DNA of 25,000 nt from Actinidia chinensis (Eukaryota > Streptophyta > Magnoliopsida > Ericales > Actinidiaceae), in contig VIGQ01000114.1 of the NCBI GenBank assembly GCA_009663005.1, forward strand, positions 110,001 through 135,000, given 5' to 3'. Every line of letters starts with the position of its first letter. The first letter of the stretch is position 1. The notes beneath the pieces were generated by a model. That model made no database searches and was not told the origin of the DNA. It saw nothing but the letters and a program-made list of their open reading frames with translations. A program made the translations under genes and the position numbers. Shown here one piece after another: positions 10,061-20,589 of this stretch.

Positions 10061-11290
10061 CGATAGTCAACCCGCGAGTCCTAAAAACTACGGATTTCAA
10101 AACGTTCTTCGGTGCTTGCCAATTCCTAACCTGTCCCTCGATTTTAGAAGAATCACTGCAACTCCATCACGCCGAAACAACATGGCCAAGAACCTTACTT
10201 TCGGTAGCAACTCGCACTTCGATACTTCGCTCGTTGTAAAGCTGGTGGCTCTCAAAATCTATAAACAATCTGAAGAGGTTGTCCAATGTTCCCTCCCGAG
10301 TCGCGAGTATAAGAATGTGTCCGTCGATGAAGACAATCACGACTGATCTAGAAAGGACTGAAGATGCGGTTCATCAAGTCCATGAAAGTTGCTGGCGCAT
10401 TCGTCAACCGAAAGGCAAATCACTGAACTCGTAGTGTCCCCAACGATACGAAAAGCATCTTCGAGATGTCTTGCTCGTGACCGCTCACTGATGGGTAAGC
10501 CCAATCTCAAATCAATCTTCAAAAAGCACTTAAACCCCGGAGTGTTGGTTCAAGTAAGTCATCGAATCCTCGGAGTGGATACTTTTCTTGATAGTAACTC
10601 GGTTCAACTTGGGGCGGTAATCGATGCACAATGCAATGATCCTCTTTCTTCCCTTCTTCCTTGCAAAAAGAACGTGTGCTCCCCACGCGAAGGCCCTAGG
10701 TCGAATGAATCCTTTGCTAAGCAATCTTCAATTTGGAGTCTTCAACTCTTTCAATTCTGTCGAGCCATGCGGTCTGCAGGCACAGAAATAGGCATCGTAA
10801 CCCTGGAGCTAAATCATCCCGAACTCGATATCCCGAATATGTGTCAATCCTGGTAGATCGCTCTGGAAAGACGTCCGCATACTCACAAACATAGAAGGGA
10901 GCTCATCAAGAGTCCCACTTCGCCCTCTTTGGCCCACACACTACTAAGTACCGGTGGTACACACTGTCTACCACGCAAATGGTGCAAGGACGATGGTCAA
11001 AAATCCAACGGTCACCCACACAGTAAAGGAATCCCACAGAGATGGTGATATGAACTCTTCTCCGGAAGCATTCAAACACTCGCCGGATTAGAATACGCCA
11101 TCCATAGCCAAGGATAATATGAAACCCTAACATAAATTCCATACCATAACGAGGTCGGCTCAATGTGGTCGATCGGCTTATCACAAGCACAAACAAACAA
11201 CCACGCATACCTTATTCAAAGAACCCCTCCAACGGAGTTTCTCCAAGACCGTAGAATCTAACAATTCTCACCTCTCATCCCTACCTATGC
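10060..11290 (-). pseudogene. Element B: protease end and reverse transcriptase
   Basis: On the minus strand 10906-11208 retains the protease-end landmarks GFHIILGYGW and ECFRRRVHI (family pattern FDVILGMDWL...RRKRV). A shifted GLTHIRDIEFG trace near 10820-10860 opens RT. The stretch at 10530-10724 reads LSKGFIRPRAFAWGAHVLF and CIDYRPKLNRVTIK. KIDLR follows near 10505-10520 with the first catalytic Asp, then LTNAPATFMDLMNR near 10370-10420. The catalytic box is at 10320-10331 and reads FIDG instead of FIDD. GHVVS and NWQAPKNV, typical of the RT-RNase H connection, lie near 10120-10190. The protease DSG active site is not readable. Multiple frameshifts make this a pseudogene in the sequence as given. 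Confidence 0.9.
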
Positions 11291-11853
11291 TTCTAGCTCG
11301 GCCCCCAGCTTGGATGGAGCTCATGCCCCTAACACGGCTCCTCGCGTTCTCTTAGGCGGGCGGCATAGCTATATGAATAGCAACATGACATGCCATAACA
11401 CTCAACTACTAGCAAGCAGTGCAAATCAATTCACATGTATAAAACACATATGCAATTTCATTCCGTAATCATATAGATGTATAACACATAAGAAACACGC
11501 ATGTGAACACTTACATCAAATGCATGAAATACTTACAAGTAAACATGCGTTTCATCATCACATCAACACTACATACAACCACCATGATAACTTTCACCAA
11601 TCGATATCCAACCTCTAACCAAACGAGACTTAGTACGTCGAGCGAATAATCACAACAAGGAAACCCTCATATATATACCTTATAGTCTTTGCCACTTCAA
11701 TGCTATACCATCGTATAAAATTAGACACTAGAAAAAAAAATTATTCATTCTCACTAGCAACTCTCCTATTTAACCGGATTGCAACATACATGCACATGGC
11801 TGAAACACTAGACCACTAAGATCCCGTATTACCAATGTATTCGAACCGGTACA
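11291..11853 (-). other. Element B leader where gag is missing
   Basis: Only about 560 bases separate the primer site from the first protease trace, whereas a plant chromovirus gag with its leader normally needs more than 1 kb. No CCHC zinc knuckle and no long open frame is visible on the minus strand. Gag is therefore deleted or replaced. The rest is AT-rich sequence without recognised content. Confidence 0.6.
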
Positions 11854-11865
11854 GCTCTGATACCA
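11854..11865 (-). other. Primer binding site of element B
   Basis: The minus strand reads TGGTATCAGAGC, the canonical site complementary to the 3' end of plant initiator-Met tRNA, 3 bases from the LTR start at 11869. Confidence 0.92.
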
Positions 11866-11868
11866 ATC

Positions 11869-13832
11869 TGTCTGCGTCATGTCCCAAATTCCATACCACG
11901 GGTGCGAGGTCAACCAAGTCCAGCTGCGGTAACCGTCCTACACGTGGACACTCACAAGTGCGGAAATAAGGGAATGTCCTACATGGATACCTATTGAAAA
12001 GGCAACAACTCGGGTTACAACGTGAATACAGAAGAAAGAAACCCTGAGGATTTTTCAATCACCAACCAATACCAACATACAGGGGATCACAGTATTCCCT
12101 GTTCTAATCCATCAAAATCAACTGAGACCAAGTCCGATAGAAATCCAATACTCTTTCAAATGGGCTAAACACTTGCCCGAATAACATTATTTTAAAACGA
12201 ATTCATTCATTACGTTGAAACAAAATTGGGCTTAACACGTTCCCAATAAAAATACATGTAACAAATGTAATTCAAACCTATCCTAGGTTCAAATTCCCAA
12301 AAGAAGTACATGTCTAATTTAAAATAGACAAAACTCCACTGACGCTAGTCCCGAAAGCAAATCTTCAAATGAACCCGAACATCCAAGTCAGTCGGAGCCC
12401 TGCCCTTAGCTTTTTCACCTGAAAGTTTTTTATTTGTTTGATTTTACGCACACGTCTTAGTAGAATAATATTGTAAAAATGTCATACCTTCTCTAAAATC
12501 ACGGATAATGAAATTAAGTGCAATGATGATGCAACCAGGCCAATGTAACTATGCCAACCGGCTTAATGTCCATAGGGCCAATCCCCATGCACACACACCA
12601 CTCTCAACAACGAAATATGGGCCCACCCACACAAGGAGCGTAGATAAAGAACAATTCCCGGGAGCTAACCGAGTAAGATTTGAGTGAATGTTTATTAGGA
12701 GCCATTCCGCCCTTTTCCAATTTCCTCACAACCACCAAATCACCCCACATCCCGCATTTTCAACCTTGGTACCCCCCGCCCTAGAGGAGTACCTTTCCTC
12801 ATTGTATCCCGCCCCTATCATGTAAGGCCGCAAGGCCACAATGATGCTCTATATATATTCATGCTCAATGCCATATTAATAATTCCAATACTTAAATGCC
12901 TAATATATATACAAATGAACAATGTATAATTAAAGTTCACATAATCTAATATTTTCACTTTCCGTTAGATAACTCCCAAATCAAAAAAAATATCCTTACA
13001 TTCTAACCTATCAATATGGCCAAATTTTCTTACAAACACTAACACCAAAAGTTGGATTAAACACAAAACATTAAGTTTAATTTATTTATTTTTTTATATT
13101 TTTTGGTTCTCACAAACACTTCATCAAAACGTTAGTAGCATTATAAAACTATACTATATTTGCCTAAACATCAATTTTCTAGGGTTTATTCAAATAATCA
13201 ATATTCAATATAATGTTATTTCAACACCAAATCACATTCAAATTCCAGAAAATTACAGATAATAGGGCATTAATACAATATCAAACTACTCTTGGACATA
13301 ACGAAATTTTGTGGGAAAACGGAGACCCAAACGGAGCCTTATCGAAATTCTGCTCGTTGAAATCTCGAAGAGCTTGAAGAGGTGAATAAATTTTCGTGCT
13401 TGGCCGAAGGTCGGATTCGCCGGCAAGTCCCCGGATCGCCATTCTTGGTCCAAGCTTTTTGTGGTTTCACATTGCGGAAGAACAGAGAAGGAAATAAGAA
13501 AAGAGGAAAGGAAAGTGAGGGAAAGTGTACGTGGGATGTGTCTTGGAAAAGGAAGTGTATGTTGGAAGCTTCAAGGGATTTTTTCTACGGTGTAAAACAC
13601 ACACACACCAAATACTTGTACATCTTCACTTATCCTCCAATGGGCCCAACTATTTATATATATATATAGCCCCAAATAACCCACACAGCCCAATGTTAAC
13701 AAACAAAACAAACAAACAACAACAAAAAGTATATCAACCAGTGGTCCATAGCCCAATATAATAATATATTAAATGGATATTTGTGGTTCAGTCCAAAAAT
13801 ATCAACCAAACATAAATTACCAAACACTTACA
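11869..13832 (-). repeat. 5' LTR of element B
   Basis: Runs from TGTCTGCGTCATGTCCC to CACTTACA and aligns with 5457-7918. A TATATATATATA/TATTTA tract at 13650-13668 (minus strand reading CTATATATATATATAAATAG) is the likely promoter TATA region, about 170 bases inside the 5' end. It carries a single copy of the segment duplicated in the other LTR. Confidence 0.88.
13644..13670 (-). promoter_or_regulatory. Putative TATA region of the 5' LTR of B
   Basis: The minus strand reads TATATATATAAATAG at the distance from the LTR start expected for U3. It is conserved as an AT repeat in the other LTR (7739-7752). The role is inferred from position and sequence only. Confidence 0.5.
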
Positions 13833-13837
13833 GTTTT

Positions 13838-15128
13838 GGGTTCGAGACGTTTGGGAAAGGGTTCAAATGGTTTCGTTCTGATGTTGTTCACTGTGGTTTC
13901 AACGGGATCTTGGAGGCTTAACTGAGGTGAATTGTGATTCTGCCACCATCCTTAGAGTTATCCTATGTGCACAGAAGTTTAAACGGAGATGCCCTGGTAA
14001 TAAAATTTGGAAGTTTTCTATAAGTTTTTCAATTTTTTTTTATTCATATTGGTTGAATCATAGTATGATAAACGATACCTCTGCCTTTCTGTGTAGGAAC
14101 ACACGTTTAGACTCTTAGCCCGTAGAATTCAGGTGAGTAAAACAACCGCGATTCCATGACAAATTTGTATTTTCAAAATGTTTTGCAACACATATTATTA
14201 TATTCAAATGTTTTCCACATGTTTTCATACATTACGATATGTTATCAATACAAATGCCATGTATTCATGTATGAGATACTATTCTTACGAAAGAAATCCA
14301 TGGATTTTGTGCTTGTCAAGTGAAACGTATTATGTTCAAAGTATAATGCATGTGCACTTCGGGTCCCCCCTGTGGTGGAACCTAATCTAACCCATAGTCT
14401 AGAAGGTAAATGAGGGACGTGCATAATCATTTACAAGGGAAATATCGCGGCCTAATAGACCCCCCGACCTATATGGTCCCATGTTTATGTTATGTAATTC
14501 GAGTCGTTCCATTTTCATGATATGCTATATATGTTTATGAAAAACAAGTGATTCCATGTTTATGCAAGAGTAAGTTTACGAACTAATGTTTTTAAGAAAG
14601 CGATGTTATGCTCACCTTGTTTCCCTTGTATGTGTAGGTATGAATGAAACAAATCCACTGGTAGTTTACGTTCAATTTCATCTCTGTTGTTATTCCACAA
14701 AGGTTTTAACTTACGTTTTTCGAAAACTTTTCAGGAAGCTGAATCCGAGGAGCCTTAAGAAGAACGTAACGCTTGCCAGATCTAGGTTGTTTGTTTTTTT
14801 TTTTTTTTTTTTTTTTTTTTTGTGGCCACGGGCCTTATGTAGTTCTGACAATGGATTAACCCCCTACGTTATTATTATAATTGGTCACGATAATGTATTT
14901 ATGGTTAAAGTTGGCCTTATTATGTAGTCAAATTTAAATACGTAGGCACACTCTGTATACAATTGTTATACATCACACTTTTATATTTTCAGTTATTATG
15001 GACGCTTTCCCGCAAAAAATTTACTAGCTTTAATGAGTATACCAGGTGATCACGCGAATGAAGGTAAGTAGGCCACCGTCCATCACGTGCCATGGTCCCG
15101 CATAAGCCGGGTTCCTCCGGCGTGACCA
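13838..15128 (+). repeat. 5' LTR of element A, second part
   Basis: Continues the alignment with about 19290-20584 of the 3' LTR, after the GTTTT copy at 13833-13837. Shared landmarks are GTTTGGGAAAGG, the paired TTTTCAACACATATT regions, ATGAGGGACGTG and the closing GCATAAGCCGGG before GTGACCA. A run of 28 T (14794-14821) is absent from the other LTR. The open frame over that run (14586-14927) is not a gene. Confidence 0.88.
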
Positions 15129-15133
15129 AGGGG

Positions 15134-15144
15134 TTGTATCAAGC
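15134..15144 (+). other. Degenerate primer binding site of element A
   Basis: TTGTATCAAGC followed by ACAAGGTTGAC corresponds to TGGTATCAGAGC ACAAGGTTG with one substitution and one deletion, directly after the LTR end. It fixes the plus orientation of A. Confidence 0.78.
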
Positions 15145-15291
15145 ACAAGGTTGACATCTGAGAGTCCAAGTTTAGTTTATCCGAGCACAGGTTACACCTA
15201 GAGTCAAGTTACGTTATCGGCAATAGGTTGACACCGTAATATGATGTGACATGCAGATTGACTGTAGGTTAACAAGAGTAAGCAAACTATA

Positions 15292-16930
15292 ATGGAAACC
15301 CGCAAGCGGAGAAGCAATGAACAATCGAACAATACTGTAACATCTCAAGTCATGCTAGGATAAAGGTAATGCGATACGTAGTCTACGAAATACATTTACT
15401 AAGTAAATTTAGCTATGGTTATAGAGAATGTATAAAATTGTTTGATATGTTTGTTATTTAGCCCCCCCTACCCCAAGGAGGGAAATCGTAGAAGGGGCAG
15501 TAGCGTCGCGCATACTGTTTTGATATTAGAAGGAAACCTAGGAGGAATGGTACAAGTCGTTCAGAATACTCAAAGTATATTGTAATTATGGTTATGATGG
15601 TGCTTCGAAATTTGTCTAGAAAAAATATTATTTTGGTGTCATACTTAGGTACGATCACCTTTGATTCCTTTAGATATACGGCTGTTACTTTAAATTCAGA
15701 GTTAATCTTGGGGCTTGGAATTCCCCTTCCAATTTGGAGACCGAAAAGTTTCGATTTTTTGTGAATTGTTCAGTTGTGAACGGTTCATCCACAACGGTGA
15801 TCCACATAGAGAATTTAATCAGATTTGGGCTTTGTATGTGTTGATTAGGTTTGGTATAAATTTTATTTTATTGGAATAGATATGGATTTCGTATGACAAT
15901 CGTAACGTACGTGTTTCTTTTTGAGAGACCTTGATAATTTCATACTTTGGAGTACAAGTTCACTTGCTTAATAGATCAATCGTTGTAAATATGGTCATAC
16001 ATCAATTAAATGATGAAGGATATATTATTCGTACACGTTAGATTTGAGCCGTATCACATGATCTAATGGAATGCTCTAAATTGAAGATTTTAGTCTCTAT
16101 CTGATGAAGTAACACAAAGACTTGACGTTAATACAATGATGAGATGTTTTGACTTTTTGGAAGAGCATCTCGCAACTTTGGGGGGGGGGATATTAGGCTT
16201 TTGAGATGTAAAAATGCGTGTAGAGATATCTTTTGGGTGATTTGATCATTTCTTTATCTAAGCGATAAATACACCTATCATTATGTTTAATCAATTAAAA
16301 ACTTATGTTGTTGTAGAGCTATGCCCCTAAGAGGGAATGACGTAGAGGTGCTTATAAGCCTGAGAAGCCGATGGACCGTGTAGATAGATATCCTAGAAGG
16401 ACTTGTTCACGTGTTCCGAGCATTCCCTCAACATACCACCACCAATGCAACCCTAGCAACACAATAACTATTGAGAGGGCATTAGATACGAACGTACTCA
16501 ATACCGAGGAATAGTAAGAATAGGTCAGGAGGAACAAGCATATACAATTGCAAACGACAGAGTTCCGGATCTTCAAGTGGGGATTCATCACTCCAGCGAG
16601 AAAGGCGCGAGCACCAAAGGAACAACACGTCCCATTAAAAGCCAACTTGCCCCAAACTGTCAAAGAAGCATTGGGGCTTATGTCGAAGAGAAAGCAACGG
16701 CTCGTTATAAATGTGGAAAAGAGGGACACCGATTAAAATTGTCCAAATAAGAATAGAAGCAAGGAGTAAGAATGTCAGCATCAATTTTAACACAACAACC
16801 CTTAGTCCAGGAAGAGATGGTCAACTGCAGCAGCCAAGCCCTACCCTTTATGCTAGAGAAACAACCCCACAGCTACTAATTCAGAATGCCAAGGTACCCA
16901 TCCTTGTGTGTCCAACCATCCGTAAAAATA
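15292..16930 (+). pseudogene. Element A: gag remnant with CCHC zinc knuckle
   Basis: The ATG at 15292 (METRKRRSNEQ) is a possible gag start, but the frame breaks after about 20 codons. From roughly 16360 the sequence aligns with the gag of C on the opposite strand (about 20793-21200), for example CTAGAAGGAC and ACTCAATACCGAGGAATAGT. At 16642-16745 are two zinc-binding segments: PTCPK...KKHWG and then RYKCGKEGHRLK. The knuckle pattern C-X2-C-X4-H-X4-C is recognisable. Its first Cys is now Arg (16703-16705), and one base appears missing before the last Cys. Gag would form the capsid and bind the RNA. The middle (15400-16300) has no readable motif. Confidence 0.75.
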
Positions 16931-17037
16931 AATAAATAAATAATAATAATAATCATTCATTAGGATAGACATATAAATCATTCATCCACAAAGTTTTTTA
17001 GGTCTATAATATATATTTCTATTTGAAAGCAGGGGTA

Positions 17038-17240
17038 GTTTTCCCCGAGGTCATCTTATGATACCTGATTCCTTAGTAGGGTGGAGATATAGAATTCCAC
17101 ATTAATCCAATTCGGGATATTAGATCCATTTTCAGAATTCGCCTACCCGTAGGTTCCGTTAGAAAAAAAAGAGGGGGGTTGAAAGTTCAAACATCTCCCA
17201 GACTAGTTAGAGAAAGATTCATATTGCTATCATTTTCATC
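17038..17240 (+). pseudogene. Element A: N-terminal reverse-transcriptase trace
   Basis: Across shifted frames, VFPEV is followed by IEFHINPI near 17085-17110 and then by LVRERFI with FSSPWGTH near 17205-17260. This matches the Ty3/gypsy order VFPEDLPGLPP...EFxIDLIPG...GFIRPSxSPWG. The RT then stops: no CIDYR, LTNAP or FIDD box follows, and the U6-like sequence begins at 17289. Stop codons and indels separate the pieces. The call rests on the order of three weak motifs. Confidence 0.55.
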
Positions 17241-17288
17241 ACCTTAGGGTACACACATACAGCAGAATTACATCTGATTGTCAATGAG

Positions 17289-17379
17289 GTCCCTTCGTGA
17301 TAATCCGACAAAAACTGGAACTTCAATGAAATTAGCATTTCCTTGTCACAAGGAGACACGCACCATCGAGAAATGACCA
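17289..17379 (+). pseudogene. U6: U6 snRNA-like sequence inside element A
   Basis: The plus strand begins GTCCCTTCG and runs in register with plant U6 to the end. Blocks in order are ATCCGA, AAAA, TGGAAC, ATTAGCAT, ACAAGGA, GACACGCAC and ATCGAGAAATG. I estimate about 70 percent identity with several one-base indels, so it is more worn than the copy at 4499-4583 but keeps the 3' part which that copy lacks. The ACAGAGA box is lost and there is no terminal oligo-T or recognisable polymerase III promoter, so it should not give a functional snRNA. It is sense relative to element A and lies between the RT trace and the integrase tail, the same arrangement as in C. Confidence 0.75.
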
Positions 17380-17489
17380 CCCAATCATATTGATAAACTT
17401 ACAGACAACGAAAATTTGAACCAGTGTAATTTTATGACCCCATACGTTTGACTAATCACTACCTTGAGCGTGACCAAAATTCTCATAGT

Positions 17490-17870
17490 TTAAAGTCATT
17501 CCATTATCGAGTTTTACATATACTACACAACCAGAATCATGTGTGGGAGAATTATTCTGAATAGGACCAATACCTTGCATCTTATTACGACGCTTATTAG
17601 AGAATTAGTTGCCATAAACGAGTTAAAAACTCCTTATCATAGTAATAGAGCGAGCGATTTCCAGGTTTGAACTATCGCCTAAGATACGTAACTAAAAATA
17701 TTATCAGAGTAGCACAGCAAAGCGTAGTGGACTACCTTGAGTACCAAATTGAAAGTAATGTATCAAATTTGAAGAAACTATAACAATTTTACGTCCTAGT
17801 AAGCAGTGTTTCGTTAAGTCCTCATCTATCCTTTCGATAGTGTTCTCTGGCCCACCTCTCGGGGAAGGCT
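17490..17870 (+). pseudogene. Element A: integrase C-terminal remnant
   Basis: This aligns with the minus strand of 4040-4440 in C. In shifted frames there are traces of the late integrase core (GGACCAATACC, cf. SERTIQTLE; then PYHSN...ASDFQ, cf. SYHSSI...ASPFE near 17630-17665). RVAQQSVVDYLEYQIESNV follows at 17707-17763, cf. AQSRQKSYAD...LEFxxGDxVFLK. LSPHLS is readable near 17816-17835, cf. LSPRYIGPF. RT core, RNase H and the integrase zinc-binding domain, which should precede it, are absent. No open frame remains. Confidence 0.55.
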
Positions 17871-17879
17871 GCTTTTTTT

Positions 17880-18463
17880 TGGTTATCATCAGTCGGGACA
17901 CCCATGTGGGCTGGCCCATTGGAAGGGCATAAAGCGGGTTTGCAATAAGAGTTAACCCCCAGTTATGTACTAAGTAGTCCAGGAGGGACTCACTCTACTT
18001 GTTGCAATGTAAGTCGAGTGACATCATCGTGTAAAAAACGTGGATTAAGATTTGATATGAGACATCGTGGTATCCATGATAGCTATTGCTGAGATTTTTA
18101 GAGATAGATTCAAACTTTAGAAATCAGAGTGCCGACTCAAATCTTGTAAATCATGTAAATGGCCTCTCGATTTAGTTGATTGAGGTCAGTTATCTTAATA
18201 GACAAATTTAATAACGAATCCTAATCCGATCTAGTCCTATATAGAAGCCCAACCTTTGAAGTGTTAGAGAATCTAATGAAATGTGAATTTTAAATGTTAT
18301 GGCCGAAAGTTGTAATGAAAGAATATTATCAGAGGGCGCGACAAAGCCGTGATGAACTATAAATCTTTGGTTGATTCGAAGTGTAGATAAGGTCGAATTG
18401 AACTATGGATGGAGTGAACAATGTAATCTACACGCTAACCAAGTTTGAGGGACAAACGTTTAT
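17880..18463 (+). other. Degenerate 3' internal region of A
   Basis: By position this is the end of pol and 3' UTR. A possible trace AQPLKVLENL near 18247-18276 recalls the region before a chromodomain, but no VEEATWE motif is visible. ATATTATCAGAG plus a GCAAAGC-type motif occurs at about 17698 and 18326, perhaps a short duplication. Otherwise nothing recognised. Confidence 0.4.
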
Positions 18464-18476
18464 AAGGAGGGGAGAA
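18464..18476 (+). other. Polypurine tract of element A
   Basis: AAGGAGGGGAGAA sits immediately before the LTR start TGTAATTAACCC, the usual plant Ty3/gypsy arrangement. Confidence 0.9.
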
Positions 18477-20584
18477 TGTAATTAACCCGACTACATAATT
18501 CTTCATTGGTGTCAAGACGGGAGTATAACGTCTTCCCCCCCGTCCCCTCCCTGCCGCAAAAAACGATAGTTGTTCGAACGGATTAACAAGTTGTTTTTTT
18601 CGAACGGAATCGCGAAAATGAAAAATAAAAGGGAACACGAAATTAGAAAGGGGACGCATTACAGGGATAATTTCCCATATCAGCCAATACAACCCACACT
18701 TTTCCGCCTTTCACTTTACCAATTCCAAAACACACCACAGCCCGATAGAGAGAGAGGAGAGAGAGAGAGGTAAAGAAGAAAGGACAAAGGAAGAGAAGAA
18801 GAAGGAGAGAAGAAGATGAGACGGGAAGAAAAAATAGAGTTGTGGGGGGGGGGGGGAGAAGCTCTTCAAGGCAAAAAGAAGCCATGGTAGAGCTTGGAAA
18901 ACTTTGAAAAAGAGGTAAAAACCCTAGCCCATAATTCTAAAAGTTATGTATATGTAGTGTATGTTTTAATTGATAACTCCTTGAGTCTCAATTTGTGTTA
19001 AATAACATATATTAGAGGTTGTAAATTGATTCAAGTGAGGGTTTGGAAACCCCCCAAATTTTGCCATGCTTTTTGTTTTCAAGCTTAAGCTTAGATCTAC
19101 CATGTTAGATTGTTTTTATAAGAGTTGAAATTTGGGATTTATTTATAACCACTAATGTTTTTGGTCTTTGCGCTTTAGAAGTCTCGAAAGAAAGTAAAAG
19201 AGTTTAGCGTTGATTGTGTGGAGAGGAAGAGAGCTGGAGTTCGCAGGAAAAAGAGTTCGACCGTTTTTACTGTGGTTCAAACGTTTTGGTTTGAACGTTT
19301 GAACGTTTGGGAAAGGTGCGAACGGTTTGAGTTCGAACGTTGTTCACTGTGTTCGAACGGGATCGCTCATGGCTTAAAGGGAGGATGGAATTGTTTTTCT
19401 ACATTACCATCTTATAGTTACCTAGTGCAAAAGAAGTTTAAACGGATATGCCTTTGGTAGAAATTGAAAGTTTTCTATTAAGTTTCAGTTTTTTCTTATC
19501 ATATTGGTTGGTCATAGTAGTAATGATAAACCATCACCTATGCCTTTTCTGTTGTAGACACTGACGTTTAGAGCTTAGCCACGATATCCAGGTGAAGTAA
19601 CGCGATGCCATGAACAAAATTATTTATTTCAAAATGATTTCAACACATATTTTGTATATTCAATGGTTTCCATGTTTTCAATGCAATAACGATATGTTAT
19701 CACTACAAATGCCATGTCTTTCAATGTATGATATACTAATTATGTACGAAAGAAATCCCATGGATGTTTTGCTTTCCAAGTGAAACGTATAGTTCAATGT
19801 ATATGCATGTGACACTCGTGGTCCCCCTATGGTGGGACCTTAATCTAACCTAAGTGGTCCCCTAGAAGAGTAAATGAGGGACGTGAAATAATCATTTAAC
19901 AGGGATAATCTCGGCCTAAAGAGCCCCCAACCTATAATGGCCTATGCTTATTTATGTTAATGCGAGTCGTTACATTTCTTAGTGCTATTATGTTTTATTG
20001 AGCAAACCTCGATGCCCATGTTTATGGCCAAGATTAGTTACGACTACTGTTTTAAGAAGCTATGTTATGCTCACTTATTTCCATGATGGATTATGTATGA
20101 TATTGAAACAAATTCCATGGTAGTTTTACGTTATCTGCATCTGTTGTTATCACAAAGTTTTAGCTTACGTTGTTTAGACCTTTTCACAAGGAACCAAATC
20201 CGAGAGCCTTAAGAAGAAAGTATGGCGCTTACTAGATCAATAGTTTATGCCAATGGGCCTTATGTAGTTATGACAATGGATTATAACCCTACGTTATGTA
20301 TTATATTGGCCACGATATGTATTAATGTTAAAGTGGCCTTATTATGTATGTAAAGTTAAAATACGTAGGCACAACTTTGTATATATTGTATATACATTAC
20401 AACTTTATATTTTCAGTTTATTAGAGAACGCTTTCGCGAAAAATTTACCTACCATTTTAAATGGTATAACACAGGTGCTCAATCGAATGAAGGTATTAGG
20501 CTGTCGGGTGGTGTTGGTAGGGGTGCATTAGCCCCCGGCCATCACTTATCCATGATCCGCATAATCCGGGATCCGGGCGTGACA
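18477..20584 (+). repeat. 3' LTR of element A (uninterrupted)
   Basis: Runs from TGTAATTAACCC to GGGCGTGACA. It carries the (GA)n tract at about 18746-18769, a run of G near 18843-18855, and the TTCGAACG palindromic cluster at 19254-19352, which is the intact counterpart of the site broken by B. Open frames here are spurious. Confidence 0.9.
19254..19352. repeat. Cluster of TTCGAACG/TTTGAACG motifs in the LTR of A
   Basis: Seven or so imperfect copies of the palindrome-like GTTCGAACG or GGTTTGAACG lie within 100 bases. The other LTR has the same cluster split at 5392-5456 and 13838-13905, and a second smaller cluster lies at 4718-4780. Function unknown. Confidence 0.75.
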
Positions 20585-20589
20585 TTGTT

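Larger units (their letters stand above)
5457..13832 (-). mobile_element. Element B: Tekay-like chromovirus (Ty3/gypsy) nested in the 5' LTR of A
   Basis: The LTRs at 5457-7918 and 11869-13832 align and carry TG...CA ends. The minus-strand primer site (11854-11865) and polypurine tract (about 7921-7935) give minus orientation. GTTTT at 5452-5456 and 13833-13837 is a perfect 5-bp target duplication, making B the youngest LTR insertion here. The internal region (about 3.95 kb) encodes, from right to left, protease end, RT, RNase H, integrase and a chromodomain. The chromodomain after integrase identifies a chromovirus, and Tekay is the best guess from the overall sequence. No gag is visible, and pol is broken by many frameshifts. 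Confidence 0.92.
4636..20584 (+). mobile_element. Element A: Ty3/gypsy LTR retrotransposon with a U6-derived insert, nested in C
   Basis: Its LTRs are 4636-5456 plus 13838-15128 (split by element B) and 18477-20584. Their summed lengths (about 2,112 and 2,108 bases) agree. Both begin TGTAA and end near CGTGACA. A primer site follows the 5' LTR and a polypurine tract precedes the 3' LTR, giving plus orientation. Flanks TTGAT (4631-4635) and TTGTT (20585-20589) are a target duplication with one mismatch. Without B it would be about 7.6 kb with a 3.35-kb internal region. That region holds a gag remnant, an RT N-terminal trace, a U6-like sequence and an integrase tail, and it is too short for a full pol. 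Gag, integrase and LTR ends resemble those of C. Confidence 0.88.

Noticed and set aside
10389..10856. 155-residue plus-strand open frame
   Set aside because: It is antisense to the RT domain of element B, whose motifs are clear on the minus strand.
14586..14927. 113-residue open frame with a poly-Phe stretch
   Set aside because: It is produced by the T28 run inside the LTR of A and is absent from the sister LTR.
16352..16729. 125-residue minus-strand open frame
   Set aside because: It is antisense to the gag zinc-knuckle region of A, which aligns with the gag of C. This makes it a shadow frame.
18240..18440. Chromodomain at the end of pol in element A
   Set aside because: A weak AQPLKVLENL trace is present, but no VLRNK or VEEATWE motif could be read in any frame.
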